Notes: a model not told the origin generated them from the letters alone. A DNA stretch of 64,000 nucleotides from Novosphingobium sp. SG707 (GCF_012275515.1 NZ_JAAZQL010000008.1:124001-188000), one strand, 5' to 3'. Positions 38,924-47,820 are shown, counted from the stretch's first letter. Made by a program: numbers and translations.

Positions 38924-41101
38924 CTAGTAATTGGAAAGAATGGTCAGCGCCGGTCCGTCGAGCGGCTTTTTCGCCTTCACCTTGGCCAGTTCCTCGACGC
39001 GGGTCTTGGATTGCAGGTCGATCAGATAGGCGTGGATCGCATCGGCGTCCGCTGGCGTCAGGATGTCATTCCAGCGCGGCATTCCGCCGGGCACCAGCAG
39101 GCCGTCGAGCAAGATCTGGCGGAAGGCCTCATGCGTGCCCGGCTGCATCCGGCGCAGGTCGGGCGTGATCGAGCGGTGGCGGTTGGCGTGGCAGATCGCG
39201 CAATTGGCGAAGAACAGCCCTTGCCCGCGCGCGATGGTCTCTGGCGTAACGCCCGGTGCCTGCGCAGGCGGTTCGGGCGCCACGGTCAGCGCGGGCAGGC
39301 GTGGCGGGGGCGTCATTCGCGCCTTGCCGTCCAGCTTGAACACCAGCAGGCGGTTGGCATTGACCCGGTTATAGGCGGCGGCATAGCGCGGCACAAAGGG
39401 AAAGCCCCCGCCGCCCCAGCCCGCCGCCACGGCGATATATTGGGTCTTGCCGATCATATAGGACATCGGCGCGGCAAGGATGCTGGTGCCGGTGTCGATG
39501 GTCTTGATGATGCGCCCATTGGCTGCATTGCGCACCACCAGTTGCCCCGCGACATTGCCATGCACCATGATCCCGCCCTCGGTCACCAAGGCCCCGCTGC
39601 GGTCCTGCCAGCCCTGCATGTCGGCGGCCCAGACGGTCTTGCCGGTCAGAGGATCGAGTGCGCGCATCTGCGCCGTGCCGGGGTTCTTCACCGCCTCGGC
39701 AAAGGCGGGCAGGGCTTTGACTTGGGCTGCCAGCGGCGGGGGCAGCGTATCGACCGCATCACCCACATCGGTGGTGAAGATCAGCGCGGCGTCATTGTTC
39801 AATCCCCGCGCCTTCAAAGGCTTCTGCCCCGGCGTCATGAAGATCAGATTGCCGATATCCAGCACCGCGCCATAATAGAGCCCAGTCTTGGGACTATAAG
39901 CCGCGCCATGCCAGTTGCGCGCGCCCGGCGTACCGGGAAACACGATCTTGGGCCCGGTGGTGTAGTCGGCGTTCTCCGGGGTCAGATTGGGCCGCCCGGT
40001 CTTCAGATCCACCCCGCTGGCCCAATTGACCCGCGCAATCGCATTGGCGCGCAGCAATTTCCCGTCGCGTCGGTCGAGCACATACATGAACCCGTTCTTG
40101 GGCGCATGGACGACAACCGGGCGGTCCTCTCCATCCAGTTTCACATGGGTCAGCACCATCGGTTGGGTGCTGGTGAAATCCCAGTTGTCGCCGGGTGTTT
40201 CCTGATAATGCCATTTCATCGCGCCGGTTTTGGGATCAAGCGCGACCACTGAGCCGATATAGAGATTGTCGCCGCCCGATGGGCTGCGCTTGGATGTGGC
40301 ATAAGGCCCGCCATTGCCGGTGCCAATCAGCACCAGCCCGGTTTCGGGATCATAATGAATCGCATCCCAAGGTGCCCCGCCGCCGCCAATGTCCCAGCGG
40401 CTTTTCGGGTCCCATGTTTTCAGCGCAGCCTCAAGTTCTGACCTTTCCTGCGGCCCCAACGCCGGATCGCGCGGCACGACATGCCAGCGCCAGCGGATCT
40501 TGCCGGTCTTCAGGTCCAGCGCGGTGACATAGCCGCGCACGTCATATTCCGCCCCCGCCATGCCGATGATGACCACATCGCCTGCGACTTCGGGCGCGCC
40601 GGTGGAATTGTCGCCCTTGGCGCGGTTTTCGATAAAGTCGGTCTTCCACGCCACCTTGCCGGTTTTGGCGTCCAGCGCATACATCCAGCCATCGAGCGCG
40701 GCGATGAACACTTTGCCATCGGCCACGGCCAGCCCGCGATTGACCATATCGCAGCAGGCGGTGCGGTTGAGCTGCATATCCACCTGCGGCTCAAACGCCC
40801 AGAGCAGGCGCCCGGTGGCCGCATCATGGGCATAGGCCCGGCCCGCCACGCCAGCCGTATAGAGCACACCGCCCACCATCACCGGCGTCGCCTCCATGCC
40901 CCGCGTGGTGCCCAATTCGGCCATCCATGCAAGGCCGAGGCGCGGGGCATTGGCGGGGGTGATTTGGGTCAGGCGGCTATAATGGGTCTTGCCCGCATCG
41001 CCGCCGGGGTTGGTCCATTGCGCGCCTGCGCCCTCCGGCTGGCCCGCAGCCAGTTGGGTGGCGATGGCGGCGATGGCCAAAGCGCCGATCAGCCGCTTCA
41101 T
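38924..41101 (-). CDS. PQQ-dependent quinohaemoprotein alcohol dehydrogenase
   Basis: A 725-residue periplasmic type II alcohol dehydrogenase: signal peptide (about 1-20), an eight-bladed PQQ propeller (about 25-580) and a C-terminal cytochrome c domain. Typical are RTACCDMVNRG, the vicinal Cys disulfide over PQQ, the W-motif blades such as AWKTDF and ALDPKTGAMKWHYQETPGDNWDFTS, and NCAICHANRHRSITPD for haem c. It oxidises primary alcohols, plausibly the side-chain alcohol of an aromatic dimer. No PQQ-synthesis gene lies in the window. Its ATG overlaps the stop of NTF2 protein B (ATGA). Confidence 0.93.
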   Translation of the reverse strand: MKRLIGALAIAAIATQLAAGQPEGAGAQWTNPGGDAGKTHYSRLTQITPANAPRLGLAWMAELGTTRGMEATPVMVGGVLYTAGVAGRAYAHDAATGRLLWAFEPQVDMQLNRTACCDMVNRGLAVADGKVFIAALDGWMYALDAKTGKVAWKTDFIENRAKGDNSTGAPEVAGDVVIIGMAGAEYDVRGYVTALDLKTGKIRWRWHVVPRDPALGPQERSELEAALKTWDPKSRWDIGGGGAPWDAIHYDPETGLVLIGTGNGGPYATSKRSPSGGDNLYIGSVVALDPKTGAMKWHYQETPGDNWDFTSTQPMVLTHVKLDGEDRPVVVHAPKNGFMYVLDRRDGKLLRANAIARVNWASGVDLKTGRPNLTPENADYTTGPKIVFPGTPGARNWHGAAYSPKTGLYYGAVLDIGNLIFMTPGQKPLKARGLNNDAALIFTTDVGDAVDTLPPPLAAQVKALPAFAEAVKNPGTAQMRALDPLTGKTVWAADMQGWQDRSGALVTEGGIMVHGNVAGQLVVRNAANGRIIKTIDTGTSILAAPMSYMIGKTQYIAVAAGWGGGGFPFVPRYAAAYNRVNANRLLVFKLDGKARMTPPPRLPALTVAPEPPAQAPGVTPETIARGQGLFFANCAICHANRHRSITPDLRRMQPGTHEAFRQILLDGLLVPGGMPRWNDILTPADADAIHAYLIDLQSKTRVEELAKVKAKKPLDGPALTILSNY

Positions 41102-41964
41102 GGCAGTTCCTCCTGCGGCCACGGACTGGGCATGCGATAGGGCACGGTGATGAAATTGGCCTCGATCTGACAGATCATGCCGTGGTCGATCTTGAAGAGT
41201 TCGGAAATGTAGAAGGAATGCGGGCGGCGCACCGGGCTGTTGACCCAGCGCCCGTCGGTCAGTTGATAGCGCTCGAGCTTGCCCGAATGGTCGATGAAGC
41301 CGAAGGCCAGTACGAGGCCGCGCTCCTCATCCACCAGCGGGAAGCGGCGGGCGCGCAACTCATCGTCATAGCGGTAATTGCCCATGCGGAACTGTTCCTC
41401 ACAGCCCAGCGCGGAAACGGGAACGATTTTGGCAAAATCGGGGTTGCGCGTGGTCTGCACGCCATTTTCCACCCGGTTGCAATCGGGGTGAAAGCGTGTG
41501 TGGATCGTGCCGTCATTCAATTGCAGCGTGTCGAAATAGCCGTTCGACAGGCGCACCATTTCGGTGCGGTCCACCGGGGCCTCGGCATCGCTTTCAAGGA
41601 TGGGCTTGGTCCAATAGCGCGGGTTTTCGAATTTGATGCCCGAATCGCTTTGTCGCACGATGCACATTTCGCATTGCGTGATCTGGCCCGCCGCGTTGAC
41701 GGCAAGGCGCAGGGTAAAGCCCGATTCCTCGATCGCCTCGATGATCGTGCCGAAATAGCCGACCTGGCCCGTGCGTGTGTCGGCAAAGCGGAGCTGGTAT
41801 TCGCCGATGCCCTGGATGGTGTTCCACACGCCATCGCCGGGGTCCAGCATGACGTTGTTTTCGGAAAATTGCGCATCGGGCGCCCAATCGAGCGCGCCCG
41901 CATCGCGCGCCGCCAAAGCCGCCAGAAACCTGTCGAGCACGCCATAAAGCGCGGTCCGATCCAT
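41098..41964 (-). CDS. NTF2/SnoaL-like protein B (288 aa)
   Basis: A 288-residue protein whose first 170 residues form a SnoaL-type domain (DRTALYGVLDRFLAALAARDAGALDWAPDAQFSENNVML, then FGTIIEAIEESGFTLRLAVNAAGQITQCEMCIVR); the C-terminal part (LRARRFPLVDEERGLVLAFGFIDH, PHSFYISELFKIDHGMICQIEANF) looks like a second, related half, so this may be a tandem NTF2-like protein. No signal peptide. GGGGAGAGG precedes the ATG at 41964. It heads the operon with the PQQ dehydrogenase, DUF3237 and CmcJ-like genes. Reaction unknown. Confidence 0.75.
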   Translation of the reverse strand: MDRTALYGVLDRFLAALAARDAGALDWAPDAQFSENNVMLDPGDGVWNTIQGIGEYQLRFADTRTGQVGYFGTIIEAIEESGFTLRLAVNAAGQITQCEMCIVRQSDSGIKFENPRYWTKPILESDAEAPVDRTEMVRLSNGYFDTLQLNDGTIHTRFHPDCNRVENGVQTTRNPDFAKIVPVSALGCEEQFRMGNYRYDDELRARRFPLVDEERGLVLAFGFIDHSGKLERYQLTDGRWVNSPVRRPHSFYISELFKIDHGMICQIEANFITVPYRMPSPWPQEELP

Positions 41965-42043
41965 AACCTCTCCCCAATTATCTGGCGACAGGGGAGTGAG
42001 GGGTATGGTCCCTGTCGCTGGTTGTATCCTGTCTGGCATATGC

Positions 42044-42055
42044 TATCAATTGTTA
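42044..42055. promoter_or_regulatory. Operator-like palindrome between NTF2 proteins B and C
   Basis: TATCAATTGTTA matches the 32460 palindrome at 11 of 12 positions and lies between two divergent operons (80 bp from the 41964 start, 64 bp from the 42119 start), so one site could control both. Confidence 0.65.
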
Positions 42056-42118
42056 CAATAGCCATTGCGCGGACAGGCATGTTCATCGCGCAAAAACAAC
42101 AGGCAGGGGAGAGAGATG

Positions 42119-42508
42119 ATGGCGCGGACTGCGCAGGAAGAGGCCAATCTGCGCCTCGTGATCGAGATGTATCACAAGGTTTTGATCGCGATGGATTCGC
42201 AGGCCGTCGACCACTATATTGCGCCCGATTATGTGCAGCATTCCTCGCTGGCCGAGCCGGGCGTGGAGGCTTTGAAAGCGTTTCTCGACAAGGTTCGCGC
42301 AGAGAGCCCCGATGCGCGCCAGACCATCCATCGCACCTTGGTCGATGGCGACATGGTGGCGGTGCATGTCCATGTCGAACGCTTTCCCGGCGATCCGGGG
42401 CTGGCCGTGGTGGATATCTTTCGTGTGGCGGGCGGCATGATTGTCGAACACTGGGATGTGCTGCAGGAAGTGCCCGCGAATCCCGTCAATCCCAATTCCA
42501 TGTTCTGA
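42119..42508 (+). CDS. NTF2/SnoaL-like protein C (129 aa, cytoplasmic)
   Basis: A 129-residue single SnoaL-like domain: NLRLVIEMYHKVLIAMDSQAVDHYIAPDYVQHSSLAEPGVEALKAFL, then LVDGDMVAVHVHVERFPGDPGLAVVDIFRVAGGMIVEHWDVLQEVP. The EHWD motif and the histidine-rich core are typical of SnoaL-like polyketide cyclase relatives. GGGGAG lies 8 bases before the ATG at 42119; an ATG one codon earlier is possible. First gene of a three-gene plus-strand operon. It is clearly paralogous to the exported protein D encoded next. Confidence 0.85.
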   Translation: MARTAQEEANLRLVIEMYHKVLIAMDSQAVDHYIAPDYVQHSSLAEPGVEALKAFLDKVRAESPDARQTIHRTLVDGDMVAVHVHVERFPGDPGLAVVDIFRVAGGMIVEHWDVLQEVPANPVNPNSMF

Positions 42509-42523
42509 ACCAGGGAGAGTGTC

Positions 42524-43003
42524 ATGCTGCGTTTTTCGATGGCCGCCTTCATGTTGCTCCTGGCCGCGCCGGTCGGGGCGGCGCCTGCCAAAGGGCCTGC
42601 CAAAGGGGGTGTTTGCACAATGACGCCCAAGCAGGTCGTGGCCCGGTTCATGGACGAGTTTTACATGAAGAAGCAGGTGCGCTCATCCTTTGAGCGCTGG
42701 GTCGATCCCAGCTATATTCAGCACAATCCCTATGCCGCGACCGGGCGCGATGCCGCGATCACTTTCCTGGAAAAGTTTGTCAATGAAAACAAGGGGCAGC
42801 ATACCAAGATCCACCGCATCATCGCCGACGGCAATCTGGTCGCGGTCCATTCGCACGGGTGGAACGAGGGCGGCGATGCGGCGGCCCAGCGCGGCTTTGC
42901 GGTGGTCGACATCTTTCGCGTCAAGGGCTGCCGGGTGATGGAGCATTGGGATGTGATCTCGCCCGTGCCGGAACATTCGGCCAATACGAACACGATGTTT
43001 TGA
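42524..43003 (+). CDS. NTF2/SnoaL-like protein D (159 aa, exported)
   Basis: Paralogue of protein C with a Sec signal peptide (MLRFSMAAFMLLLAAPVGAA). The mature domain keeps the same layout: DEFYMKKQVRSSFERWVDPSYIQHNPYAATGRDAAITFLEKF and IIADGNLVAVHSHGW, ending VVDIFRVKGCRVMEHWDVISPVPEHSANTNTMF (33 residues in a row of clear similarity to C, given here by its pieces VVDIFRV, EHWDV and the NTMF end). So the cell appears to have the same reaction inside and in the periplasm, or the two act on successive forms of the substrate. It lies 15 bp after gene C and 14 bp before SDR 2. Confidence 0.83.
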   Translation: MLRFSMAAFMLLLAAPVGAAPAKGPAKGGVCTMTPKQVVARFMDEFYMKKQVRSSFERWVDPSYIQHNPYAATGRDAAITFLEKFVNENKGQHTKIHRIIADGNLVAVHSHGWNEGGDAAAQRGFAVVDIFRVKGCRVMEHWDVISPVPEHSANTNTMF

Positions 43004-43017
43004 CGGAGGCCTGAGCG

Positions 43018-43773
43018 ATGGTGTCGATTTCGGGCGAATTTGTTGACCGCTGCGTGGTGGTGCTTGGGGGCACGGCGGGGATCGGCCTTGCCGCCGCCCG
43101 CCGCTTTCGCGAGGAGGGCGCCAAGATTGCCGTGACCGGGCGCAATCAGGCGATGCTGCGCGAGGTGGCCGAGGATCTCGACGCCTTGGCCATCCGCAGC
43201 GACATGGCCGATCCGCAGCAAAGCGCGGGCGCGATGGCCGAAATCGAGGAGGCGCTGGGCGGGATCGACGTCTTGTTCGTCAATGCGGGCGTGGGCGGTT
43301 TTGCCCCGGTCGAGCAAGTCACCGAGGAATTCTGGGACCAGATCCATGATGTGAACTTGCGCGGCGCGTTCTTTGCGATTCAGCGCGCCCTGCCGCTGAT
43401 GCGCGATGGCGGCTCGATTGTCATTACCGGCTCGATCGGTTCGCTGGCGGCCGTGCCGGGCAATGTGGTCTATGCTGCGGCCAAGGCAGGGCTGCGGGCG
43501 ATGGCGCGCATTCTGGCCAAGGAATTGCTGCCCCGCCGCATCCGCGTCAATATGGTCAGCCCCGGCCCCACCGACACCGAAATTTTCAAGCGCGATGCAA
43601 GCCCGGAAACTATCGCCGAAATGAAGGCAATGATGGCGGGAGTGGTGCCAATTGGTCGCATGGGAAGCTCAGAAGAGCTTGCCGAGGCTGTGTTGTTTCT
43701 TGCCAGCGCGCGCGCATCGTTTATCAATGGCGTCGACCTATTCGTCGATGGCGGCTGTATCGAGCTGCGTTGA
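43018..43773 (+). CDS. Short-chain dehydrogenase/reductase 2
   Basis: A classical 251-residue SDR: VVVLGGTAGIGLAAARRF for NAD(P), VNAGVGGFAPVEQV, Ser and Tyr-x-x-x-Lys in SIVITGSIGSLAAVPGNVVYAAAKAGLRA, and the C-terminal FINGVDLFVDGGCIELR common to FabG-like enzymes. The Arg after the cofactor loop region (TGRN) favours NADPH, but this is weak evidence. Last gene of the plus-strand operon with NTF2 proteins C and D; a strong terminator follows. Confidence 0.9.
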   Translation: MVSISGEFVDRCVVVLGGTAGIGLAAARRFREEGAKIAVTGRNQAMLREVAEDLDALAIRSDMADPQQSAGAMAEIEEALGGIDVLFVNAGVGGFAPVEQVTEEFWDQIHDVNLRGAFFAIQRALPLMRDGGSIVITGSIGSLAAVPGNVVYAAAKAGLRAMARILAKELLPRRIRVNMVSPGPTDTEIFKRDASPETIAEMKAMMAGVVPIGRMGSSEELAEAVLFLASARASFINGVDLFVDGGCIELR

Positions 43774-43800
43774 CCCGACATCACGAACTGTGAGAGGGGA

Positions 43801-43836
43801 AGGGGGCGTCGCCGTAATCTGGCCGGCGCCCCCTTT
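43801..43836. terminator. Terminator between SDR 2 and aldehyde dehydrogenase
   Basis: AGGGGGCGTCG pairs with CGGCGCCCCCT around a GC-rich loop; TTT follows on the plus strand. Serves the convergent genes, mainly SDR 2. Confidence 0.75.
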
Positions 43837-43858
43837 CGGGTTTTGGCCCTTTCGGGAT

Positions 43859-45349
43859 TTAAAGCGCCGATGGCATCCCATCGAGCAGGATGGTCTTCAA
43901 TTCCGTATAACCCAGCAGCCCCTCGATCCCGCCTTCGCGGCCAAGGCCCGATTGCTTGAAGCCGCCAAAGGGCAGGCCGAAATCCATGCGGAGCCCGTTT
44001 TGTCCGACCGCGCCCGTGCGCACCGCCCGCGCGATGCGATAGGCCGCATCGACATCCTGCGTCAGCACCGAACCATTGAGGCCGAAGCTGGAATCATTGG
44101 CGATGCGGATGGCGTCGGCCTCATCCTCATAGGGGATCAGTGCCAGAACCGGGCCGAAGATTTCCTCCTGCGCAATACGGCTGGCATTGTCGACATTGGC
44201 AAACAGGGTTGGCTCGATGAAATAGCCCTTGGGCAGATGCGCCGGACGGGCGCCGCCATGGACCAATTGCGCGCTGCGTTTGCCTTCCTCGATATAGCTC
44301 TCGATCCGCTCCAACTGCCGCTTCATCGCTACCGGGCCAAGCTGGGTCGTCGGATCGTCGCTGTGGCCGATCTTCACTTGCGCCATTTCGGCGGCAATCG
44401 CGGCGGCCAGTTCGTCATGGCGCGCCTTGCTCACCAGTACGCGGCTCAGCATCGCGCAGACCTGTCCGCTCATCATGCAGATGGTTCCGGCAAAGATCTT
44501 CGCCGCCACCTCAATGGGGAAATCGTCCAGCACAATCGCCGCCGATTTGCCGCCCAGTTCCAGCGTGCAGCGCGCAATCCGCTCGCCGCAGACCTGCGCG
44601 ATGCGTTTGCCCGCCACGGTCGATCCGGTGAAGCTGACCTTGTCCACGCCCGGATTGCAGATGAGATGATCCGACGCCTCGCGGTGGCCCGTCACCAGAT
44701 TGACCACGCCTGCGGGCACGCCCGCCTCCTGCGCCGCCTCGGCGATGATATAGGCCTCCAGCGGGGTTTCGGGACTGGGCTTCATAATCACGCAGCACCC
44801 GGCGGCCAGCGCATAGGCCACCTTGTTGAGCATGATGCCATAGGGCCCGTTCCATGGCGTAATCGCGGCCACCACGCCCACCGGCTCATAGGCGACCAGC
44901 CCCACCGCCGCGCCCACCGTGGGGCGCTTTTCGACCCAGTCGAACCCTTCGGCCATGGCGATGATGCCGTCGAACGTGGCATTCGATCCGCCCTGCATGA
45001 TGCCGGAAAAGCTGGCGAGGCCACCCATCTGCATCGACCATGCCCGCGCCGTTTCGCCAACGCGCGCGTGCAGGATCGCGGACATGCGCTTCATCACCGC
45101 GAAGCGTTCACCCGGCTGCATCCGGGGCCATGGGCCATGGTCAAAGGCATGGCGCGCAGCGGCGACGGCGGCATCCATATCCGCCTCATCGGCCTCGGCC
45201 ACGGCGGAGACCACTTCTTCGGTATCGGGGCTGATCTGTTCGATCATGCGACCCGAATGGGCGGCCACCCACGCGCCGCCGATGAACAGGCGGTCCTTAT
45301 GGGCAATATTGGGTTCAACCGGGGTAATCTGGGGGAAGGGGGCGTTCAT
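43859..45349 (-). CDS. NAD(P)-dependent aldehyde dehydrogenase
   Basis: A 496-residue ALDH superfamily enzyme. Motifs in order: ITPWNGPYGIMLNKVAYALAAG for cofactor binding, VSFTGSTVAGKRIAQ, the catalytic Glu in CTLELGGKSAAIV, the catalytic Cys in SGQVCAMLSRVLV, and EEIFGPVLALIPYEDEADAI. Residues before the Cys (MM instead of the usual hydrophilic pair) are slightly unusual. It likely oxidises the aromatic aldehyde released by the carotenoid-oxygenase-like dioxygenase in the same operon. Its start overlaps the NmrA gene stop by 4 bases. Confidence 0.94.
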   Translation of the reverse strand: MNAPFPQITPVEPNIAHKDRLFIGGAWVAAHSGRMIEQISPDTEEVVSAVAEADEADMDAAVAAARHAFDHGPWPRMQPGERFAVMKRMSAILHARVGETARAWSMQMGGLASFSGIMQGGSNATFDGIIAMAEGFDWVEKRPTVGAAVGLVAYEPVGVVAAITPWNGPYGIMLNKVAYALAAGCCVIMKPSPETPLEAYIIAEAAQEAGVPAGVVNLVTGHREASDHLICNPGVDKVSFTGSTVAGKRIAQVCGERIARCTLELGGKSAAIVLDDFPIEVAAKIFAGTICMMSGQVCAMLSRVLVSKARHDELAAAIAAEMAQVKIGHSDDPTTQLGPVAMKRQLERIESYIEEGKRSAQLVHGGARPAHLPKGYFIEPTLFANVDNASRIAQEEIFGPVLALIPYEDEADAIRIANDSSFGLNGSVLTQDVDAAYRIARAVRTGAVGQNGLRMDFGLPFGGFKQSGLGREGGIEGLLGYTELKTILLDGMPSAL

Positions 45350-46302
45350 TTCGCATGTTCCATCGGTTGGGCGGCCGCGCGCAGCATGTCTGCATGGGCC
45401 TCGATCAGGCTGCGCACGCTGCGGGCCGGGCGGCCGGTGAGTTTTTCAACGTCATCGCTGCAAATGGCCAGAAAGCCCTCGCGGATCGCGGCGCCGAATG
45501 TCACCATGTCGTCGCTGTTCCACGGGATGCCGTTGACGCTTTGGTCGTCGACCGGGCGGCGCGGGATGCCCATCGCGTCAAAGATCGCATATTGCGCCTC
45601 GTCCGAGACGGGTGTGTAGGCCAGCGGCACGCCGGTGACCTGCGAGAGGATCGCGGTCACTTCGGCAAAGCTCTGCAACTCCGGCCCGGTGATGTTGTAG
45701 ATCCGGCCCGCATGGTCGCGCGTTCCGGTGGTAATATCGCGCAACACCGCCACCGCGCTTTCCACGCAATCCTCGCGCCAGACCATCGCCTCGCGCCCGT
45801 CGCCCGCGTTCGAGATCCATTGGCCGCTGCTCATCACGCCGGGCCCGGCCATCACGATCATCGCATCGGCATAATGCGCATCGCGCAGCATGGTCCAGTC
45901 CATGCCGCTCTCGCGGATCAGGCGCTCGGTTTCGATGTGATCGTGGCGCACCTCGGCGGGGTTGGCCGGATCGTCGATGCCGATGAAGCTGGTGTAGAGG
46001 ATATGGCGAACCCCCTGCGCGGCGGCGGCATCAATCGCGGCCTTGTGCTGAGCCACGCGTGCGCCCACCCGCGTGCCGGAAATCAGCAGCATGGTGTCCG
46101 CCCCCGCCACCGCATCGCCCAGCGTTTCGGGCCGGTCGAAATCGCCATAGCGGATGGCGGCGCCCTGAGCCTCGCGGTCGGCCAGTTTGGCGGGGGTGCG
46201 GGAGATCAATACCAGCTGATCCCCCAGACCCGCCGCGATCAGCCGGTCGGTGACGCCGCGACCATATTGGCCGCTGGCGCCGGTGATAACGATCCGGCCC
46301 AT
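45346..46302 (-). CDS. NmrA-like NAD(P)-binding reductase
   Basis: A 318-residue atypical SDR of the NmrA/QorB type: IVITGASGQYGRGVTDRL (GxxGxxG), ADTMLLISGTRVGARVAQHKAAIDAA, then the substrate domain with YNITGPELQSFAEVTAILSQVTGVPLAY. Relatives reduce quinones, and the sphingomonad pinoresinol reductase PinZ is also NmrA-like, so a lignan- or quinone-type substrate is plausible but unproven. The usual active-site Tyr-Lys pair of classical SDRs is not evident. It is coupled to the aldehyde dehydrogenase gene (4-bp overlap) and follows the dioxygenase by 3 bp. Confidence 0.85.
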   Translation of the reverse strand: MGRIVITGASGQYGRGVTDRLIAAGLGDQLVLISRTPAKLADREAQGAAIRYGDFDRPETLGDAVAGADTMLLISGTRVGARVAQHKAAIDAAAAQGVRHILYTSFIGIDDPANPAEVRHDHIETERLIRESGMDWTMLRDAHYADAMIVMAGPGVMSSGQWISNAGDGREAMVWREDCVESAVAVLRDITTGTRDHAGRIYNITGPELQSFAEVTAILSQVTGVPLAYTPVSDEAQYAIFDAMGIPRRPVDDQSVNGIPWNSDDMVTFGAAIREGFLAICSDDVEKLTGRPARSVRSLIEAHADMLRAAAQPMEHAK

Positions 46303-46305
46303 CGC

Positions 46306-47820
46306 TTAAACTGCCGCGTCCAGAGCGCCCTGCGGCACCCACCAGCCATGGACCTGCGGTCGCAGGCGGGCGGGGATGGCGACCTTAGCCACAGGGCCTT
46401 TGTGCAGCGCGCCCGCATCCAGCACCCATGCGGCATGTTCGAACTGGTTATCGCCGGTCTGATGATCGACGATGGTGACGATATAGCCCAGATGGTCGGG
46501 ATCATTCGACGGCACATGGACCGGCTCGTTCAGGCTCCACCCCACCGGCAGCGCCAGCGCATCGAGCACCTGACCGGCCGCGCCCGCGACATCGAGGCGG
46601 ATGATCGTGTTGAACATCGCCCCCACCGGACCACCGGCCAGCGGCGGCCCCTTCATCTGCGGGTCCATGGTCAGCATCCAGCCATAGGGGTTGGGCCGCC
46701 CCTGCATCTGCGCCGGGATCAGGGGGAAATCACCCGGAGGCCCGACCACGCTTTGCGTCACGTCTGTCGCGTCGCCCTTGGGGGCCACGCTCCAGCGGGT
46801 CAGCGCGCCTTGCACCTCCCACGGGGCCATATGGATGCCCGAAGCCTCGCGGATGAAGGGGAAGGCGTTGGTGTTCGACAGGCACTGGTCGAAATGGATG
46901 ATGCCGTTGGCATCTTCAAAGGCGTTCATGAAGTGATAGGCCGAAACCCCCTTCGGTCCCTTGAACCAGCGCATGTCCGAGACATTGCCATAGCGCGGCA
47001 TGATGCCCAGCCAGCTGTCGGTTTCCTGTTCATGCACCCAGTGATCGCCGCCCGCTTTCAGGCGTTCGAGCGAACAGGTGGTGGGATAGATCGGGAACAG
47101 CGCGTAATTTTCGGTGATCGCGAAATCATGCATCATCGCGCAATAAGGCGCATCGAACCACTGCTCGCTGGTCAGATGGCCGTCCTTGTCGACGATCAGA
47201 TAGGCGATCTTGGTGCTGGCCTCGCCATCGGCCTCATAGCCATAGAGGAACATCTCGCCGGTCGCGGCATCGATGCGGACATGGGCGGTGACGGTCTTTG
47301 ATTTCAATTTGCCGCCAAAGTCATAGGAGCCGAGCGTTTCCAGCGTGATCGGGTCCATGCGATAGGGGCGGCCATCCTCCTTGGTCATCAGCAGACGTCC
47401 GGCGTGCCACACCGGCGTGGTGTTGGCCACGGTGCGATCAACGCCCGCCACATCGGCATCGTCGGTGAAGGGGTTGCGATAGCGGCCAAAGCGGGCATGG
47501 CCTTTTTCTTCCTCGGCCAGCCAGCGCGCGGTGCGGACATAGCGGATCGCGTAATCGACGGTGTTGTCGGCGTTGAAGGAAACGCGGCTGATCATGCCGT
47601 CGCCCGAGAGCACATTGTCGTCATCGAACTTGGGCGCGAAATGCGGGTCGGGCACGGCGCGATAGAAGCTGCCCAGCACCTCGGGGGGCAGGGTGCCTTC
47701 GACCTTCAGGCCCGTGAGCGTAAGTTCCTGTCCGACCGGCTGATTAAGGCCGATAAAATGCGGCGTTTGCGGGAATTGCCTTGCGTTTGCGGGCGCGTCG
47801 GCCCCTGCGATTGTTGCCAT
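46306..47820 (-). CDS. Carotenoid oxygenase family protein, lignostilbene-dioxygenase-like
   Basis: A 504-residue seven-bladed propeller dioxygenase. The four iron His are H180 (VTAHVRID), H231 (MMHDFAIT), H296 (AYHFMNAFED) and H491 (QVHGWWVP). Tyr114 and Lys147 are 33 residues apart, and Lys147 is 33 before H180, the same spacing as the Tyr101/Lys134/His167 set recalled for the stilbene cleaver NOV1, which binds the 4-hydroxyl of the substrate. The NOV1 Phe59 position seems to be Leu or Ser here. ATG at 47820 follows GTGAGG; a GTG 3 codons earlier is an alternative. Likely cleaves a hydroxystilbene to two aldehydes; the aldehyde dehydrogenase is downstream. Confidence 0.9.
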   Translation of the reverse strand: MATIAGADAPANARQFPQTPHFIGLNQPVGQELTLTGLKVEGTLPPEVLGSFYRAVPDPHFAPKFDDDNVLSGDGMISRVSFNADNTVDYAIRYVRTARWLAEEEKGHARFGRYRNPFTDDADVAGVDRTVANTTPVWHAGRLLMTKEDGRPYRMDPITLETLGSYDFGGKLKSKTVTAHVRIDAATGEMFLYGYEADGEASTKIAYLIVDKDGHLTSEQWFDAPYCAMMHDFAITENYALFPIYPTTCSLERLKAGGDHWVHEQETDSWLGIMPRYGNVSDMRWFKGPKGVSAYHFMNAFEDANGIIHFDQCLSNTNAFPFIREASGIHMAPWEVQGALTRWSVAPKGDATDVTQSVVGPPGDFPLIPAQMQGRPNPYGWMLTMDPQMKGPPLAGGPVGAMFNTIIRLDVAGAAGQVLDALALPVGWSLNEPVHVPSNDPDHLGYIVTIVDHQTGDNQFEHAAWVLDAGALHKGPVAKVAIPARLRPQVHGWWVPQGALDAAV

